In this document: positions 48,184-59,271 of the stretch, in pieces
Position numbering within the stretch: the stretch's first letter is position 1
How the letters are laid out: each line of letters starts with the position of its first letter
NCBI RefSeq assembly: GCF_014805625.2
Contig: NW_023998415.1
Span: 26,151,296-26,215,295 of the forward strand
From: Glossina fuscipes
Lineage: Eukaryota; Arthropoda; Insecta; Diptera; Glossinidae
Direction of reading: 5' to 3'
DNA length: 64,000 bases
Notes under the pieces: generated by a model
Told to the model about the DNA's origin: nothing
What the model saw: the letters and a program-made list of their open reading frames with translations, nothing else
Databases searched by the model: none
Position numbers and translations under genes: made by a program

Positions 48184-50826
48184 TTATAGAGCATCCCAGT
48201 TAGTTTGATTTTTGTAGACTTCCTCCTCCAACCAAATCGAATAATTTGCCTTAAAATAATCCGTTAGCTCGATTTTTCGATCCCACCAGCCTGAGTGACC
48301 GAAAAAAGCGAAATCGGAGTGCGTCAGTATCTCGTCGCTTGGAAAGCCACCTTCAATCCCGTATTCGTGTAATTGGCCGGCACCACCTGAGCCCGGATTC
48401 GCATTTCCTGTTCCAAAACTAGCTGTACCGTTACCATCAACATTTCCGCCCATATTAACTCCAGTGCTGTTATCTGCATTACCGGCTGAATTTGTGTTGT
48501 TGCCACCCGAGCCGCATTTTTGCGTAGCTTCTGGATATCTGCGAAGATTAAAACGATCAACGCAAGCTCGCAACGTGCATTCCTCGGCCTGAAAGTCCCA
48601 TGGCCGCGATTCTAGATCGTTACCAAATGCCCAATCGTCATTCAAACGATGACGCACTTTCGCATAAATAGCACTCATAGTTTTCATGTTTGACTTACGC
48701 CACTGCCTTCCCAGATATTTCGTTTGCATTTTAAGCAACTTTAATACATACAGTTGCATCATGGCGTGACGCACTTTAAGAGTTTTCTTCAAGATGGGTG
48801 CCGACTTAAAAACTACCAGCATCATGACGCGCGAATGCTTCCACTTGATGAGTTTATTTAAAATGCGCAAGAGATTAATGCACGAAAAAACATTTCGCCA
48901 CGAATAAGGTTTATCAGTCACTTCCCCGCTGTACACGTAACTTTCGCCACTTATGTCGGGCTGTTCACCGATTACGCATGAAGGAAAGTCCAAAAGTGGA
49001 ATGGTGTTCTTCATGCTAACGTATTCGGTAATATTTTGGTTAAAAAATTTTAATACCAAAGGTATGCAATTAGCGAAGACTAAATGCTGAGACATAAATT
49101 CAAATTGGTATACGTGGTTCAGTTTGAAATGTTTTAAATAAAGCAAAATAATTGCGGAGACAGCCTTAACAATGACCTCTTTATGTCGACCCATGTCAAC
49201 AGTTAACTTAGTTGACTGCGTTGCGGTGAGAGGCATTTTCTTTGGTAACACATCAGCCATTATGTTAATGCTTTCCGTTTTTGATTTTGAAGTGGGCGAA
49301 GCTGCCAATAATACTTTCAACAACGCAATCATATACTGCGGTAAGTTGGGAAGAACAGCTTGATATAGTATCTCAGCCGAAGTCGCTGGAATTTCGTCCT
49401 CTTGCGTTGAAATGGGATTTCGAGCAATTTCTTCTTCCTTTTTAATTTGAATATCAGCTAGACTTACATACATGTGACGCCTTAAAGTTTCAACGCCTTC
49501 GTGTATTGGCTGCGGTAAACCCGCCAAGCTTTCGTGATCGTCTATCAAAGAGTAACCAATGAATTTGTTTCGTGATATATCCAGAAATTGGTCAATGTCC
49601 TTTTGACGCACTTTGGGAGTCCAAGGCAAACGAGTTGTAATTTGTGGCGGTTGTATGTTAGGGGGTGTATTATAACTAGGCAAATTGTTCGGATTAGCTG
49701 TTGTTGTGGAGGGGTCTTCGAAAGGCCTATAGTAATCGTCGTCGCCGCTATTAGGTCCGCCGTTATTGGTGCCACCCATACCTCCACCGTTATTCGAGTT
49801 ATTTGGAGCACTCTCATTTCCCGGTGTCAACTCTATGTCCATTTGCTCCTGCTCGTCCAAAAACCGTTGCTTCATTAGTGAACGTCTGAAAGCGTTGCGT
49901 TTTGGATTCTGGTTGTCGAGTATATCGTTGGCAGTGGCCGGAGGTGAGCTCGCTCTCATACATTTTGTCACCTCTAATGTATCTTCAGAAATTGGTTCAA
50001 GACCTGCCTTTATTCGATATTCGTTTTTAATATTCTTCAATATTTCCATACCACCCAGTCCTAACAGAGATACCTTCCATAGCAACAAAACTACTTTTTT
50101 CATGGGAAAATGGGGAGCAGCACCACTACAGAATCGTGTAATCATGCCCAAAAGCTTTACCGCCAATAGTTCTCCATCAGACAGTGGACTATTAATTTCT
50201 TGTACAAAGCTTTCAGCTATCATTTTATAATCCTCACTGTTTTTCTCTTTCTCGTCACGAATCGTTTCTGTGATGATATACAAAACAGACAAAATCACTC
50301 GCAAATCGGCAGAATCAGCCAATGTAACATTGGTAATTTTAACTGCAACAATATCTGGAGAACATGCGCTTTCTATCTCCATATTTAATAGATCTATGAA
50401 TGAAGTGAACACGCCCTGATCGTAGAGCACTATAACATTATCTCTTGTATTCTGGTATTGCTCTTCGTCGGATTGAACTTCTGCCCAACAGCCCTGCGCC
50501 AAGTAAAGAATACATCGAGCAGCTTGCATACGAAACTGACGATTTGAAACTTCAAGTTGATTCATTAACTTCATAACAATTCCGCGCTGTGCTGTCGCAT
50601 CTAACTTTTGCCAATTCGGAGGCAAATCATACATTTCCATTTGGTCTTCAAAAGCCTTCACATTCTGCTGGAATTCTGAAAATTCCGTGTAACTATAGAG
50701 TTCGGCAATTTCGTTTTGATAACTATCCACATCTGCATAGACAAAATCTAAATCTGGCCCATCGCAGTTTCCATCAACATCATGCGTGTCTTGTTCAAAA
50801 GAGTTGTTTATAGTAGAAAGCATCAT
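48184..50826 (-). CDS. Strip: Striatin-interacting protein (STRIP/FAM40)
   Basis: One uninterrupted minus-strand frame of 880 residues from the first ATG (50826). STRIP is the scaffold of the STRIPAK complex, joining striatin-bound PP2A to GCK-family kinases and controlling Hippo signalling, endosome organisation and axon growth. The N-terminal N1221-like domain starts with 'DLDFVYADVDSYQNEIAELY' and continues to 'RFCSGAAPHFPMKKVVLLLW'. The linker is Asn/Gly-rich. The C-terminal DUF3402-like part holds the near-invariant 'LKHFKLNHVYQFEFMSQHLV', 'KYLGRQWRKSNMKTMSAIYA' and 'VRHRLNDDWAFGNDLESRPW'. A Gly/Asn/Ser insert of about 55 residues lies near the C-terminus. The frame stays open upstream to 50874 behind an acceptor-like 'acactttcag', so a further 5' coding exon is possible. 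Confidence 0.97.
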   Translation of the reverse strand: MMLSTINNSFEQDTHDVDGNCDGPDLDFVYADVDSYQNEIAELYSYTEFSEFQQNVKAFEDQMEMYDLPPNWQKLDATAQRGIVMKLMNQLEVSNRQFRMQAARCILYLAQGCWAEVQSDEEQYQNTRDNVIVLYDQGVFTSFIDLLNMEIESACSPDIVAVKITNVTLADSADLRVILSVLYIITETIRDEKEKNSEDYKMIAESFVQEINSPLSDGELLAVKLLGMITRFCSGAAPHFPMKKVVLLLWKVSLLGLGGMEILKNIKNEYRIKAGLEPISEDTLEVTKCMRASSPPATANDILDNQNPKRNAFRRSLMKQRFLDEQEQMDIELTPGNESAPNNSNNGGGMGGTNNGGPNSGDDDYYRPFEDPSTTTANPNNLPSYNTPPNIQPPQITTRLPWTPKVRQKDIDQFLDISRNKFIGYSLIDDHESLAGLPQPIHEGVETLRRHMYVSLADIQIKKEEEIARNPISTQEDEIPATSAEILYQAVLPNLPQYMIALLKVLLAASPTSKSKTESINIMADVLPKKMPLTATQSTKLTVDMGRHKEVIVKAVSAIILLYLKHFKLNHVYQFEFMSQHLVFANCIPLVLKFFNQNITEYVSMKNTIPLLDFPSCVIGEQPDISGESYVYSGEVTDKPYSWRNVFSCINLLRILNKLIKWKHSRVMMLVVFKSAPILKKTLKVRHAMMQLYVLKLLKMQTKYLGRQWRKSNMKTMSAIYAKVRHRLNDDWAFGNDLESRPWDFQAEECTLRACVDRFNLRRYPEATQKCGSGGNNTNSAGNADNSTGVNMGGNVDGNGTASFGTGNANPGSGGAGQLHEYGIEGGFPSDEILTHSDFAFFGHSGWWDRKIELTDYFKANYSIWLEEEVYKNQTNWDAL

Positions 50827-50874
50827 TTGGCCAGTTCGATGCGTTCTTCGCCGTTCTTGTCGTAAGGGACACAC

Positions 50875-53039
50875 GGTCTGAAAGTGTTATCTCTATAATT
50901 TCGTATCTATATATTTGGGTTACAGAATGCTGAGTGAGAGATTCTGTTCAGAAAACAATTTATTGCAAAAACTTGTCGATCATTACTCTTATTTAACTGC
51001 CATATAAAGAAATTAAAGAATATTTTTCGCAGATATTGACGCGATGGGAATTTTTTTCTTTTCAATAGACAGGAAAAAAACTTGAAAAGAAAATTCCTCT
51101 CCCCGATGTTCTATATTCAGAAATAAACATCTGTTAACAGGGTTGTAAACACATGTACTGCACATAAAAATGTGTGAAAATTCGGCGTTGTAAAAATATC
51201 CACTAACCAGTAGTTTTAAACAGACACATCACGGATTTTAAAAAATATCTACTCTTGAATTATGGTTTTTTTTTAGTAAAGTTGAATTTTAACTCTGAAC
51301 TTTTATGCCAATGATGTTGGCAAATATCAAGCAAAAATTTTCATTATATGATTGCAATACCGAAACACATTGAATTATTGGCCGCAATCAACTCACAGTA
51401 GTGTAATTGCCATGTTCCTGTTCTCACTCTGTTTCGTTACGCTCGTTTGTTTAGTGCCATATTTATGCAAGTCATTATTAATCAATATTCAGTCATCGCT
51501 GCAAAACATTAAAAATCATATCGCGTGTGTTTGGTTTACTTACTTTTTGAGAACAATCTCTTTTTCTACAATAGCAAAAAACAGTAAGCATTTGTTACAT
51601 CAATTATGTTAGTTTCTCCAAACAAATTATTAAGAAAATTTTCGGATTATAATGTGTTAATCAATATCTACAAATAAGATTTTTTAAAGCGTCAAAATCT
51701 TAGTGAATTTTACTTCAAAAATCTTAACAGGAAAGTCAGGCAAAAGAATGCACTTTGAAAATGAAAATTTATTTACTTATTTCAAGTAACAAAAAGTTAC
51801 AGTTAAAATTATTTATAGAAAATTTCCAAAACTTTTCACAATATTCGTTCAGTGCGCTTATAAGAAATTGGGGAAATCTTAAATATCTATAAATCTCCAG
51901 TTAATATTGCGTAGTGTAAAAAAGCATTGATATTTCAGAGGCCGAAGTTCACATCCTTTTCAGTGGTTGAATTCATATCCATAGACCGTAAAGCTTGACG
52001 AATTTTCACTTAATCAACCTAGTCTAGCATTTTGTGGCGGTCAACTAATGCAATCTCTTTTATTTGGCTGTTTTAGAATATTGAAATCGCTAAGCATTCT
52101 TGATATTACAAAGTGATCCGCTAAACATTAACGTTTTATTGCAGAAATCTATTATGGGTGTAAAGTTCACAAGGTATATGCATTTTCCGAAAATCGATTT
52201 AGTCCTTCTGTTGTTATAAGTCCTTTCCCAATATCTGTGTAGACTTTCTAGCGCAACTTTTAGATAAAATTAGGTCGCCCGAAAATCTTACACTGAACAG
52301 AAATATACATCTTCAGCACATTTTTGAGTGCCATCAATAAGACGATTGTAATAATTGCATTTAATTAAATTTAAATAAATGCCTTTATTCTTCATGGATG
52401 AGTACGAAATTGAAACTAAAAATTAAATTTTTCAGTTATACAAGGCTTGAATAGGTCTTTCGCTTTGAATACTCGAGATACTTTTGCATTTTTTATTTTA
52501 TCTCTTCATCGATCAGTTGAAATAATGATCAAAATTTTTTCTACGATTTTTAAATTTTAATTTTAGTTCTTGTATGTCACTTTTGTAAGGTCACATCAGT
52601 TTTATCGAATTTTGCTTAATTTTTCAAAAATTTGTTGCGAATAAAAATTAACATTGGTGTCGGAAATCTCTTTCTGAACCAAATTAAAGGTTTTTCCAAA
52701 GGTTTTTAGGCATTTTTGTGTTACATACTTTTATTTGCATAAAAAGAATATAAAATATACTGTAAAAAAAAACATCGAAGGTACTAATTTTTTGAAATTT
52801 TTATTTATAGTTTCTTTAAGAGTTTTTTAAAAGATCCATAATTTCTTATAACAAAAGCTCGCTCTAAAACGTTTGTGAATTCTATGTGAAAAGTAATTAA
52901 ATAAGGATCGAAGGTACGTCAAATTCTATGTTCGTTTCATTGAAGATGAAAAATTATAAAAGTTGTATTGTCTTTAAAACAGGATTAATCCACTCAGCTA
53001 CTTGCTTATGAAATATTTTTATAATTGAAATGTAGCGAA
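50875..53039. other. Intergenic DNA between Strip and PHGPx
   Basis: Divergent promoter region. No gene or repeat family is recognised; strongly AT-rich. Confidence 0.5.
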
Positions 53040-53123
53040 ATGCCGTCCTTTGTAATCGTGAACGTTTTAATTGGATTGTTTTTCGCTGGATGGGGAACTT
53101 ATTACTTCTATAGTAAACAACAA
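53040..53123 (+). CDS. PHGPx: PHGPx alternative first exon 1: signal-anchor form
   Basis: The ATG at 53040 opens 28 codons with a hydrophobic core ('FVIVNVLIGLFFAGWGTYYF') and ends CAA CAA before donor 'gtaact'. Splicing to the acceptor at 54503 is in phase 0 and adds Ser-Thr-Thr before Met1 of the cytosolic protein. The product would be targeted to the secretory pathway or anchored in a membrane. The donor is weaker than consensus (gtaact), so use may be partial. Expression evidence is needed to call it an isoform. Confidence 0.65.
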
Positions 53124-53938
53124 GTAACTTAAAATCTTATGTAAAAACTAAATTTAGCTTTAGCTAATGTCTCCGTCTACATTCATATCCTCATTACCTG
53201 TTTACTTATAATGCGCAATTAGATTGCTTTTTACTGGATTTTATGTAATAAGAAAAATCGTCCTAACGAAACTCAACTTCTGATAATTAGGGGCAAATAA
53301 GTGCACGGCTTAGGAAAATGAATTTGTTAATCGTTAGCTAAGCTTGGCTAACAATATAGTAGTTTTAGTGCGATTTATAGCGAGGTTGCTTGTTAGTGAG
53401 TTCTTTGAGATCGAGGCGATTATTTTAAGGTTATCAACATATAAAATGCAAAGAAACGGCTTATTAACCTATATACATATGAGTTTTTAATTCGATCTGT
53501 AACACCTCTGTTATATTCCAGTAAGTGTACTTGCTACTGATCAATGTAAGATTCGGCATCGATGTGCTTGAATTGTCCCGTCCGCCTTTTTCGTTAACGT
53601 GCAAAATTTAAATTGGAAAAACTGTGACTTCGTTGATGTATCCTTAACTGGTTAGGTCCCCAATGAATAAAGAAAAATGAAAATTTTTATATTAATTACT
53701 TCATTGAAGGCATCATGACGATATTAAAATGGACGATTAGCAAAAGATACAATGAGTTTAGTTCGAATATGCTTACTTTCTTGATAACATATTTTTCTGT
53801 TCGTGTTATGAAACGGAATTGTCTGTCGACTCTCGATTTTCAGGGAATTAAAAATGTTTTAACAAATCTCAATATTATGCATAATAATCAAATAAATAAC
53901 TGTCACGCTCTATAATTGCAGTGTTTTTTCTAAAAATA

Positions 53939-54151
53939 ATGCAAGATATGCTAAAAATAAACTCCCGAATGAGAATAGCACACGGCAATTTATCACTTCT
54001 GGGGCATCGATCTCTTTGTAATGATTTCAAGACGATGGACCGTTTAATGAGAAGACGACGATTATGTTTAATATGGTTACCGCTAGTCAGCGTTAATTGC
54101 GCCGTGACTAAAGGCAGAAATTTATCATCAAACGGAAAAGAAGAAAATATT
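53939..54151 (+). CDS. PHGPx: PHGPx alternative first exon 2: Arg-rich leader
   Basis: From the first ATG at 53939, 71 codons run to a consensus donor 'att|gtaagt' after 54151. Joining to 54504 is in phase 0. The leader is basic and low in acidic residues ('MLKINSRMRIAHGNLSLLGH', 'TMDRLMRRRRLCLIWLPL'), as expected for a mitochondrial presequence; a nuclear role like that of the Arg-rich alternative exon of mammalian GPX4 is another possibility. An acceptor-like 'ataattgcag' ends at 53921, so this could also be an internal exon. Confidence 0.6.
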
Positions 54152-54512
54152 GTAAGTACTTTGGGAAAGACTTTGCTTATCAAAGCGCAATTCTCAAAGT
54201 AAACGCTCTTGTATCCAATGAAGCTTGCATATAACTGCCCGGGGTTTAATTAATTGCCACTTGTTGTACCTGTATTTGTTATGCGAACTGTAATTCACTT
54301 TAATAAACATGTAAAGGTTTCCAATTCCAGTTTAGTTTAGCTTATGCGAAGAAAAGATGGGTTCGAAATTTTGTTTTTTATGTTTTTTTAATACTTCAAC
54401 TTTTTTCACTGTGTTTGGCTGCTTTTATAACTAATTTATCGATGCCCCGTTCATCAGCGTGCATATAAGAGATTACTAACGTTATTTAATTTTTCACTTT
54501 TAGTCTACAACG

Positions 54513-55068
54513 ATGTCTGAACAGGCTAACAGCATTTACGATTTTACCGTAAAAGACACTTATGGGAACGATGTTTCTTTAGAGCAATACAGGGGTCACG
54601 TCGTGCTTATTGTGAATATAGCTTCTCAGTGTGGTTTGACTAAAAATAATTATAAGAAATTAACCGATTTACGCGAGAAATATGGCGAGAAGGGTTTGAA
54701 AATATTGAATTTTCCATGCAATCAATTTGGATCGCAAATGCCCGAAGATGATGGCGAACCCATGGTCTGTCACTTGCGAGATGCTAAAGCGGATATTGGC
54801 GATGTTTTTCAAAAGGTAACATCCTTTAAAAGTACATAAAATATGAATTTGAAATTATTGATTTTTATCCATTTAGATTGATGTTAATGGGGCCAATGCT
54901 GCGCCACTTTATCAATATTTAAAGGCTAAGCAAGGCGGTACACTCGTTAGCGCCATTAAATGGAATTTTACAAAGTTTTTAGTCAACAAAGAAGGCATAC
55001 CTATAAAACGATATGCACCCACAACCGATCCTTTGGATATTGCCAAGGACATTGAAAAACTTTTGTAA
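54513..55068 (+). CDS. PHGPx: Phospholipid-hydroperoxide-type glutathione/thioredoxin peroxidase
   Basis: Cytosolic form: exon 54504-54815 (ATG at 54513) and exon 54877-55068 joined by a 61-base intron (donor 'aag|gtaaca', acceptor 'tccatttag'), 164 residues. It reduces lipid and hydrogen peroxides. Catalytic residues are visible: peroxidatic Cys40 in '[12 protein letters not shown]' (cysteine, not selenocysteine), Gln71 in '[12 protein letters not shown]', and Trp130/Asn131 in '[13 protein letters not shown]'. Cys86 in '[12 protein letters not shown]' is the resolving cysteine that lets insect GPx use thioredoxin instead of glutathione. As in GPX4, the oligomerisation loop is missing. The common exon has an acceptor before the ATG and an in-frame Ser-Thr-Thr, so upstream first exons add targeting leaders. 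Confidence 0.96.
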
Positions 55069-55148
55069 ATTTTTAATTATTATGATAAATTTAATTTGTA
55101 GTTTCTTTAATTCAGGTTAAGTTATTTGCTTCCCAAGTTTTTTCGCTT

Positions 55149-55154
55149 AATAAA
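55149..55154 (+). promoter_or_regulatory. Poly(A) signal of PHGPx
   Basis: AATAAA 81 bases after the stop codon. Confidence 0.7.
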
Positions 55155-55787
55155 CTCCATAAAACATCTTCCTTTGAATGATCGAAGGGAAAGGAATCAC
55201 GAATTAATAAGAATTATGACTTCTAAACAGCACTGTACTATAATTGACAGTAGGGATTGACCAATATATATATATACATATAGATATCATAACAGTGTGT
55301 GTCAATACGATTTCTCAACATCTAGTTCATCATCTTCCCAAGAGAACGCAATCTGTACGTCCCACCTTAAACTCGAACGCAGAAAATCTTTGTTTTAATT
55401 ACTCTTAAAATTAACCCAAGCTAAACAAGCTAACGTTCAAGTCAATTCTACAACCAGTTGCGAATATTTTTAACCTATCAAAAATATGATATGATTTTTT
55501 AAACTAGGAACGGTTACGTTTTCGATAATAACAGACTATTACGCAGTCGATCACTTTCTATCAAACAACTGAAAGCGTATTTGCCGACTTTTCGACCTTC
55601 TTTAAAGTAACTTCAATAAATCAGAATAGCATTGCTTTGGGATTGTGAATAAATAATAAATCAAAATAGCATTATTACGTTGCCAATGCTCTCAATGCTC
55701 GCAAATGTGCCCTTACAAGTAAACATACGCTCAAAAGCAAGAGATTAAATTCTCATAGTGTAATTCAATGCTTTTAGTTGTCATGTA

Positions 55788-55965
55788 CCGCCTGAGTAGC
55801 CGAAGGGGAGGAATCTCGACTAGCAAGTCAATGGTCGTGGGTTCGAATCTCAAGTGCGGTAGAGTTTTTAATAAAAGCCGATAGCCTTAGATGCTAGTGC
55901 TTTTAAGAGTTTAGTCTTAGAATTAATTTCTGTGGCGAAATTAATAATAATAATAATAATAATAA
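55788..55965 (+). mobile_element. tRNA-derived SINE with intact target-site duplications
   Basis: A 178-base insertion flanked by 13-base direct repeats 'tagttgtcatgta' at 55775-55787 and 55966-55978. The head is tRNA-like: A box 'TAGCCGAAGGGG', B box 'GGTTCGAATCT', and a TACCGC/GCGGTA acceptor-like stem closing at about 55860. A tRNA-unrelated body ('gccgatagccttagatgcta') follows, and the 3' end is a (TAA)n tail. This layout is that of a pol III SINE mobilised by a LINE. The tRNA fold is imperfect (mismatches in acceptor and anticodon stems), so it is not a functional tRNA gene. Confidence 0.88.
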
Positions 55966-55978
55966 TAGTTGTCATGTA

Positions 55979-57034
55979 TGTGGGTTTCTTTAACGATTGT
56001 TTGATTCTTCAATGTTTTATGATGTTTTCATCAGCTTCTTCAAACCATTTCGTTTTTTGAAAAGCTGTCTGTCTGTCTGTCTGTCTATCGTTAGAAGTGC
56101 TCAAAAGTCCGATAGAGCTTGGAGTGGGTTTTAAAACTCCTGATTTAATTGCATCAATCGGCATTTTATTTTTTGATTAGGTGGTTAGATTCTGGCAAAT
56201 TTTTGTGACTTTGGTAGCTTAGGTTGATATTGATATCTGTGACGTAGTGCATGCTCTACTATTTATCTTTATTCTTATTTAAATAAAATTTGCATATCTT
56301 ATATAAAAATTTTTTAATGTTTGATTTGATGGATTGCTGGGTTCAAGAAGTTCGGGGAATGCAGCTTTAATTGCTTTGTTTTTAAAACCTCTTCTTGTGA
56401 ACGCGATTTACGCCGATGTCTTACGTTTTGCTTACTGTGCACTTTGCGAAATTTCTCCTCCTAACTCAGTTCAATGTATATTTGGTTTGTCAATTTGCTT
56501 TCATTTTTTAGCTCGCATCTTATTGTTCAAAAACAATGAACGGATGAGGTTATGTCCTATCTATAAAGATCTATGTTTTGGGCGAAACTGGGAAATTGAG
56601 TAGATTTGTGATCATCTAGATCTTGAACGTTGAAAGGATATTTGTGTTTTCATTCTTCGAATTTAGAAATCCTCTATCTCTCTCTCTCTCTCTCTGAAGT
56701 CTCCAATATATACTACAATTTACTAAGTTGACGTTCTAATTTTGTCTCCATTTTGTAATGCCAAACTTTTGTCAAAGATGTAACTCCTATCTCGGTACCG
56801 CCCGTAGATAGGATGCGCTCATTATAGTTATACAAGCCAAATCTAACTTAGAAGCTACAGTTTCCGACATACAAACTTTTACGAAGGCTATTGAAACGTT
56901 CAGCCTAAAAAATAGTCCGCATAACCCAAGAATTAAACGTCCCTCTTTTTAGAAAATTCGACTTTATTCATCTCAACATAGTCTCCTTCAAAAATTATGC
57001 GATCACTCTAACAATTCTCTAATAATTTGTTATT
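55979..57034. other. Intergenic DNA
   Basis: No gene is supported. Short GTCT run at 56065-56086 and CT run at 56675-56694. Confidence 0.5.
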
Positions 57035-57845
57035 TTTTATACCCACCAATGTAAGATGGGGGTATACTCCTTTTTTTTCTTTTCATAATGTATGTAACAC
57101 CCGAACGGACGCTTCAGAGACCCTACAAAGAATATACGTTTTTGATTAGCGTAAAGTTCTGAATTGACTAAGGTATGTCTGCCTGTCTGTCTGTGCAGTG
57201 TTTGCTGTTGGCGCTCTTCTGGTCGCAATAAAGAAGCTACCGACTTCAAATTTGACAGAAAGACTGCAAGTTCTTGCGCACAGGTTGATATTGAAAATGG
57301 CGCAAATTGGTCGAAGGAGAAGCCTACAGTAGATTGTAAATTCAGAAAAAAATAAAAAATTGATTTTGCGTCATTACTCATAAACTCTAGCAGATATATG
57401 TACAAAAATTTTAACGCATTTCCATAGGTAATAATGTAGTACCTGTATGAAAGTGGAAGAAATTGACCTCGCCTACCTTGTAATCTACAAGGCGCAGAAA
57501 TAAGTTTCAAAAGCCCAGAAAATATAAAAATTCCTGGGCAGTTTCAAATTCTAAATGCGCCTAAGCATGTTCGTCTGTCCATCTGTCTGTTTGAGCAGCT
57601 TTGTGGTATCTCGTTATTAAAAATTAACATATCGCCTGCAAGTTTGGAAAAAAATCTGAAAATGATCTAACCTTTAAAAGGTCACATCTAATTGACACGA
57701 ACTTTTATTTTGAAAATAGAAAAAATCAGGCGCGCCCACTTCATACTATAGGCTATGAAAATGTAGTTCTTTTTCTCGCCTTGTCTTTTTATGATAATTG
57801 TGATGGATATAAAAGATTCGGTTGCGACTGAATATGATTTTCTTA
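57035..57845 (-). mobile_element. Interspersed element family B, full-length reverse copy
   Basis: Starts 'ttttttatacccaccaatgt', passes 'atgtctgcctgtctgtctgt', 'gaccttcaaatttgacagaa'-like sequence, a second block 'ttcgtctgtccatctgtctg', and ends in 'tcggttgcgactga' (57818-57831), the diverged terminal palindrome. Same order as 42640-43340. Confidence 0.75.
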
Positions 57846-59271
57846 TTCGCTCTTTTAAAAATCCAAAAACCAAATAGGTCTGGCCTATAATGCATAATAT
57901 AATATTTTATTTTTATTATATAACAGGTGTCGATAAATAAGTGATATTAAATTATTATAACCAATTATTAAAACCAATAACATTTTAATTAATCCCACGA
58001 TTGTTGACCAAGTGACTACGGGGACGGATTAGAGTGTTAATCAATGCAAAACTGTGATATATATCCTCATCTGACCAAGATTGAAAAAGGGAAACCATTC
58101 GCATCTAATTACACTTTTAATAGAAAAAAATAATATATATATATATATATATATAGGCTGTCTATATTAGATAGGAATTTAAAATCAATCCAGGTCATCT
58201 AAATGTTGCAACGAGCAAGAATGATTCTTCCGTCCGTCTTACTGACTTAAGAAAATTTGAATAATAGTTTACAACTTTTCTAAACGAAGCCATTATCTAT
58301 GAATTATTCTGGCCGAATAATATTTGTGTTGGCTTGAAATGATGATTCTTAACTTCCTGATAAGCACGATCTTCTTCATTTAATATTATCAAGATCGAAT
58401 GTACATTAAGTGAATTCCATGTCAATGCCTTCATGTCACTACCACTATGTCAATGCCTCTATTAGTTTTGAACATGCATTACTCGCATGAAAAACGCGTA
58501 AGAATTTTCTTTCCACATTCTCAGCCTGAATCAGTTTTTGCTCAAAGTGTATACTTAAAAAAAAAGAAAAAACAAAAAAAACAAAAAAAATAAAAACAAA
58601 AAACATCAACATGGAGATAATTAAAAATGATTTAACGTATGCATCGTTTTAATTTTTTTGTGGTGCAGATGTTTAAGATGGCGTTTTCATCCTCTTTCAT
58701 CCTAAATCTAAAGAGCTCTGAATCTCTCTGATCCTTTTCTTTGAAATTATTCGTGCAAAGGCATTTATTTACAACGATGCTTACATATTTTACATATTTT
58801 GCTTCTACATGACCGATGAGTACATGAAATATAGCGTCATCTTCACACAAAAAGTTATCGTTGCCTTTATTGAGTATCTGGGTTAGAGTTGACCAAAATG
58901 GAAGCATCTATCAACATTGATTGGTGTCATTTACTCGATAGCACTATATGCATTCATCTACATATGTATTATGTATGTTATATGAAAAAAAAAAAAAAAA
59001 AAAACATGCACATATGTACATACGTATGCTTATGTGATTCACCCTTAATTGTTGGAATACATTCCTTACATGTTTTACTCATTAAACTTGGTTCACATTC
59101 GGTCTAAAATTTTTTATATAAATAGAAAACTCATTGATTAGCATTGTTCACTTACTTGTTTTCGTTGTGGAAAGAGGATCAAAACTGGAAAATTTATTGT
59201 TTTTATAGAATATTTGTTTTTTTTTTTTTTTTTTGAATTAAGGATACTTTAAGCAATTTATTGCTCTAGCT
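57846..59271. other. Intergenic DNA upstream of the secreted protein gene
   Basis: No gene is supported. (TA)n at 58133-58156, A-rich tracts at 58558-58605 and 58985-59003, and poly-T at 59217-59234 just before the start of the next gene. Confidence 0.5.

Noticed and set aside
49766..50230. 154-codon plus-strand frame
   Set aside because: It lies wholly antisense to Strip, which has unambiguous conserved motifs.
55788..55862. Functional tRNA gene
   Set aside because: A and B boxes are present, but acceptor and anticodon stems have mismatches and the unit is bounded by target-site duplications with a (TAA)n tail, so it is a SINE head.
57037..57510. 157-codon minus-strand frame
   Set aside because: It falls within a full-length family B repeat, and the matching frame is broken in the other copies.
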